From Pseudomonadota bacterium (GTDB lineage: Bacteria > Pseudomonadota > Gammaproteobacteria > Burkholderiales > Burkholderiaceae_C): 64,000 nucleotides of DNA. Positions 63,937 to 64,000 of the stretch are shown piece after piece. Location of the stretch: positions 1 through 64,000 of the forward strand of contig JAIUOW010000009.1 of NCBI GenBank assembly GCA_020161775.1, given 5' to 3'. A model generated the notes under the pieces. It was given only the letters and a program-made list of their open reading frames with translations, was not told where the DNA came from and searched no databases. Numbering within the stretch: position 1 is the first letter of the stretch; the number at the start of each line of letters is the position of its first letter. The translations under genes were made by a program, and so were the position numbers.

Positions 63937-64000
63937 TCAGTTCGCTCCCTTGCCGGTGAGCCGCGACAGCGTCCACACCATGATTTTCAGGTCCAGCCAC
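63937..64000 (-). CDS. C-terminal end of a sugar transferase (partial, off the right edge)
   Basis: The minus-strand frame ending with TGA at 63937-63939 encodes WLDLKIMVWTLSRLTGKGAN. This resembles the C-terminus of bacterial sugar transferases (PF02397, undecaprenyl-phosphate phosphoglycosyltransferases such as WcaJ or PglC), which end in a W-L-D-x-K-I-hydrophobic segment. Only about 20 residues lie in the window, so the call is tentative. It would be the initiating enzyme of the repeat unit and is two bases from the asnB-like start. Confidence 0.5.
   Translation of the reverse strand, partial: WLDLKIMVWTLSRLTGKGAN

Noticed and set aside
1-64000. tRNA or rRNA genes, CRISPR arrays, complete insertion sequences
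   Set aside because: No cloverleaf-like sequence, spaced direct repeats or transposase was recognised by eye; a tRNAscan or ISfinder run could still reveal something missed.

Overview
The window is GC-rich bacterial chromosome. Its gene content and order point to a betaproteobacterium of the order Burkholderiales, most likely the family Comamonadaceae (Acidovorax, Hydrogenophaga or Rhodoferax type). Supporting features are pcnB-folK, murJ/rpsT back to back, argD-argF, the mdh/gntR/sdhCDAB/sdhE/gltA block, leuCDB-asd-fimV-truA-trpFBA-accD, and a kynBUA operon. This is an inference from gene order and protein sequence; no 16S gene lies in the window. All assignments are by eye.

Layout. Positions 1-1490 hold the left, accessory edge: a chromosomal integron integrase gene under a near-perfect LexA box, a candidate attI core site just upstream (so a cassette array would extend off the left end of the window), and behind the integrase a decayed BrnT/BrnA toxin-antitoxin remnant. 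Positions 1481-6761 (minus strand) carry folK, pcnB, a HAD phosphatase, hda and a CPA2 antiporter. Positions 6896-10706 carry an orphan ParA, a SirB1-like protein, murJ and rpsT. Positions 10830-17343 carry a DUF3579 gene, argD-argF, two small genes and the kynurenine operon kynB-kynU-kynA. Positions 17382-33790 are a TCA-cycle region: an FAD monooxygenase, acnA, an XRE regulator, acnB, a small secreted protein, a CitE-like lyase, mdh, a GntR regulator, sdhCDAB-sdhE and gltA. Positions 33931-46876 hold biosynthetic and housekeeping genes: a LysR regulator, leuCDB, asd, a FimV-like protein, truA, trpFBA and accD. Then come yggT and a LON-domain gene.

Positions 48140-64000 form one long minus-strand surface-glycan locus. 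In transcription order it reads: sugar transferase (partial), asnB-like, glycosyltransferase, pseB, pseC, an SpsF-like cytidylyltransferase, a Pse-associated methylase, a PseA/WbpG-type amidotransferase, hisH-like, hisF-like, a pseG-pseH fusion, pseI, a TylF-type methyltransferase, a large unknown protein and a CapD/WbpM-type epimerase-dehydratase. Together these genes predict a CMP-activated pseudaminic acid (nonulosonic acid) carrying an acetamidino group and possibly methyl groups, placed in a polysaccharide or glycoprotein glycan.

The most rewarding parts for follow-up are the integron edge with its brnTA remnant, the pseudaminic acid locus (including a HisF homologue that has lost a catalytic aspartate and an unknown 521-residue protein), and a perfect 12-bp palindrome that occurs in two intergenic regions, one of them inside the promoter of the TCA-cluster GntR gene. 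No CRISPR array, rRNA, tRNA or complete insertion sequence was seen. No gene-free stretch exceeds about 280 bases.
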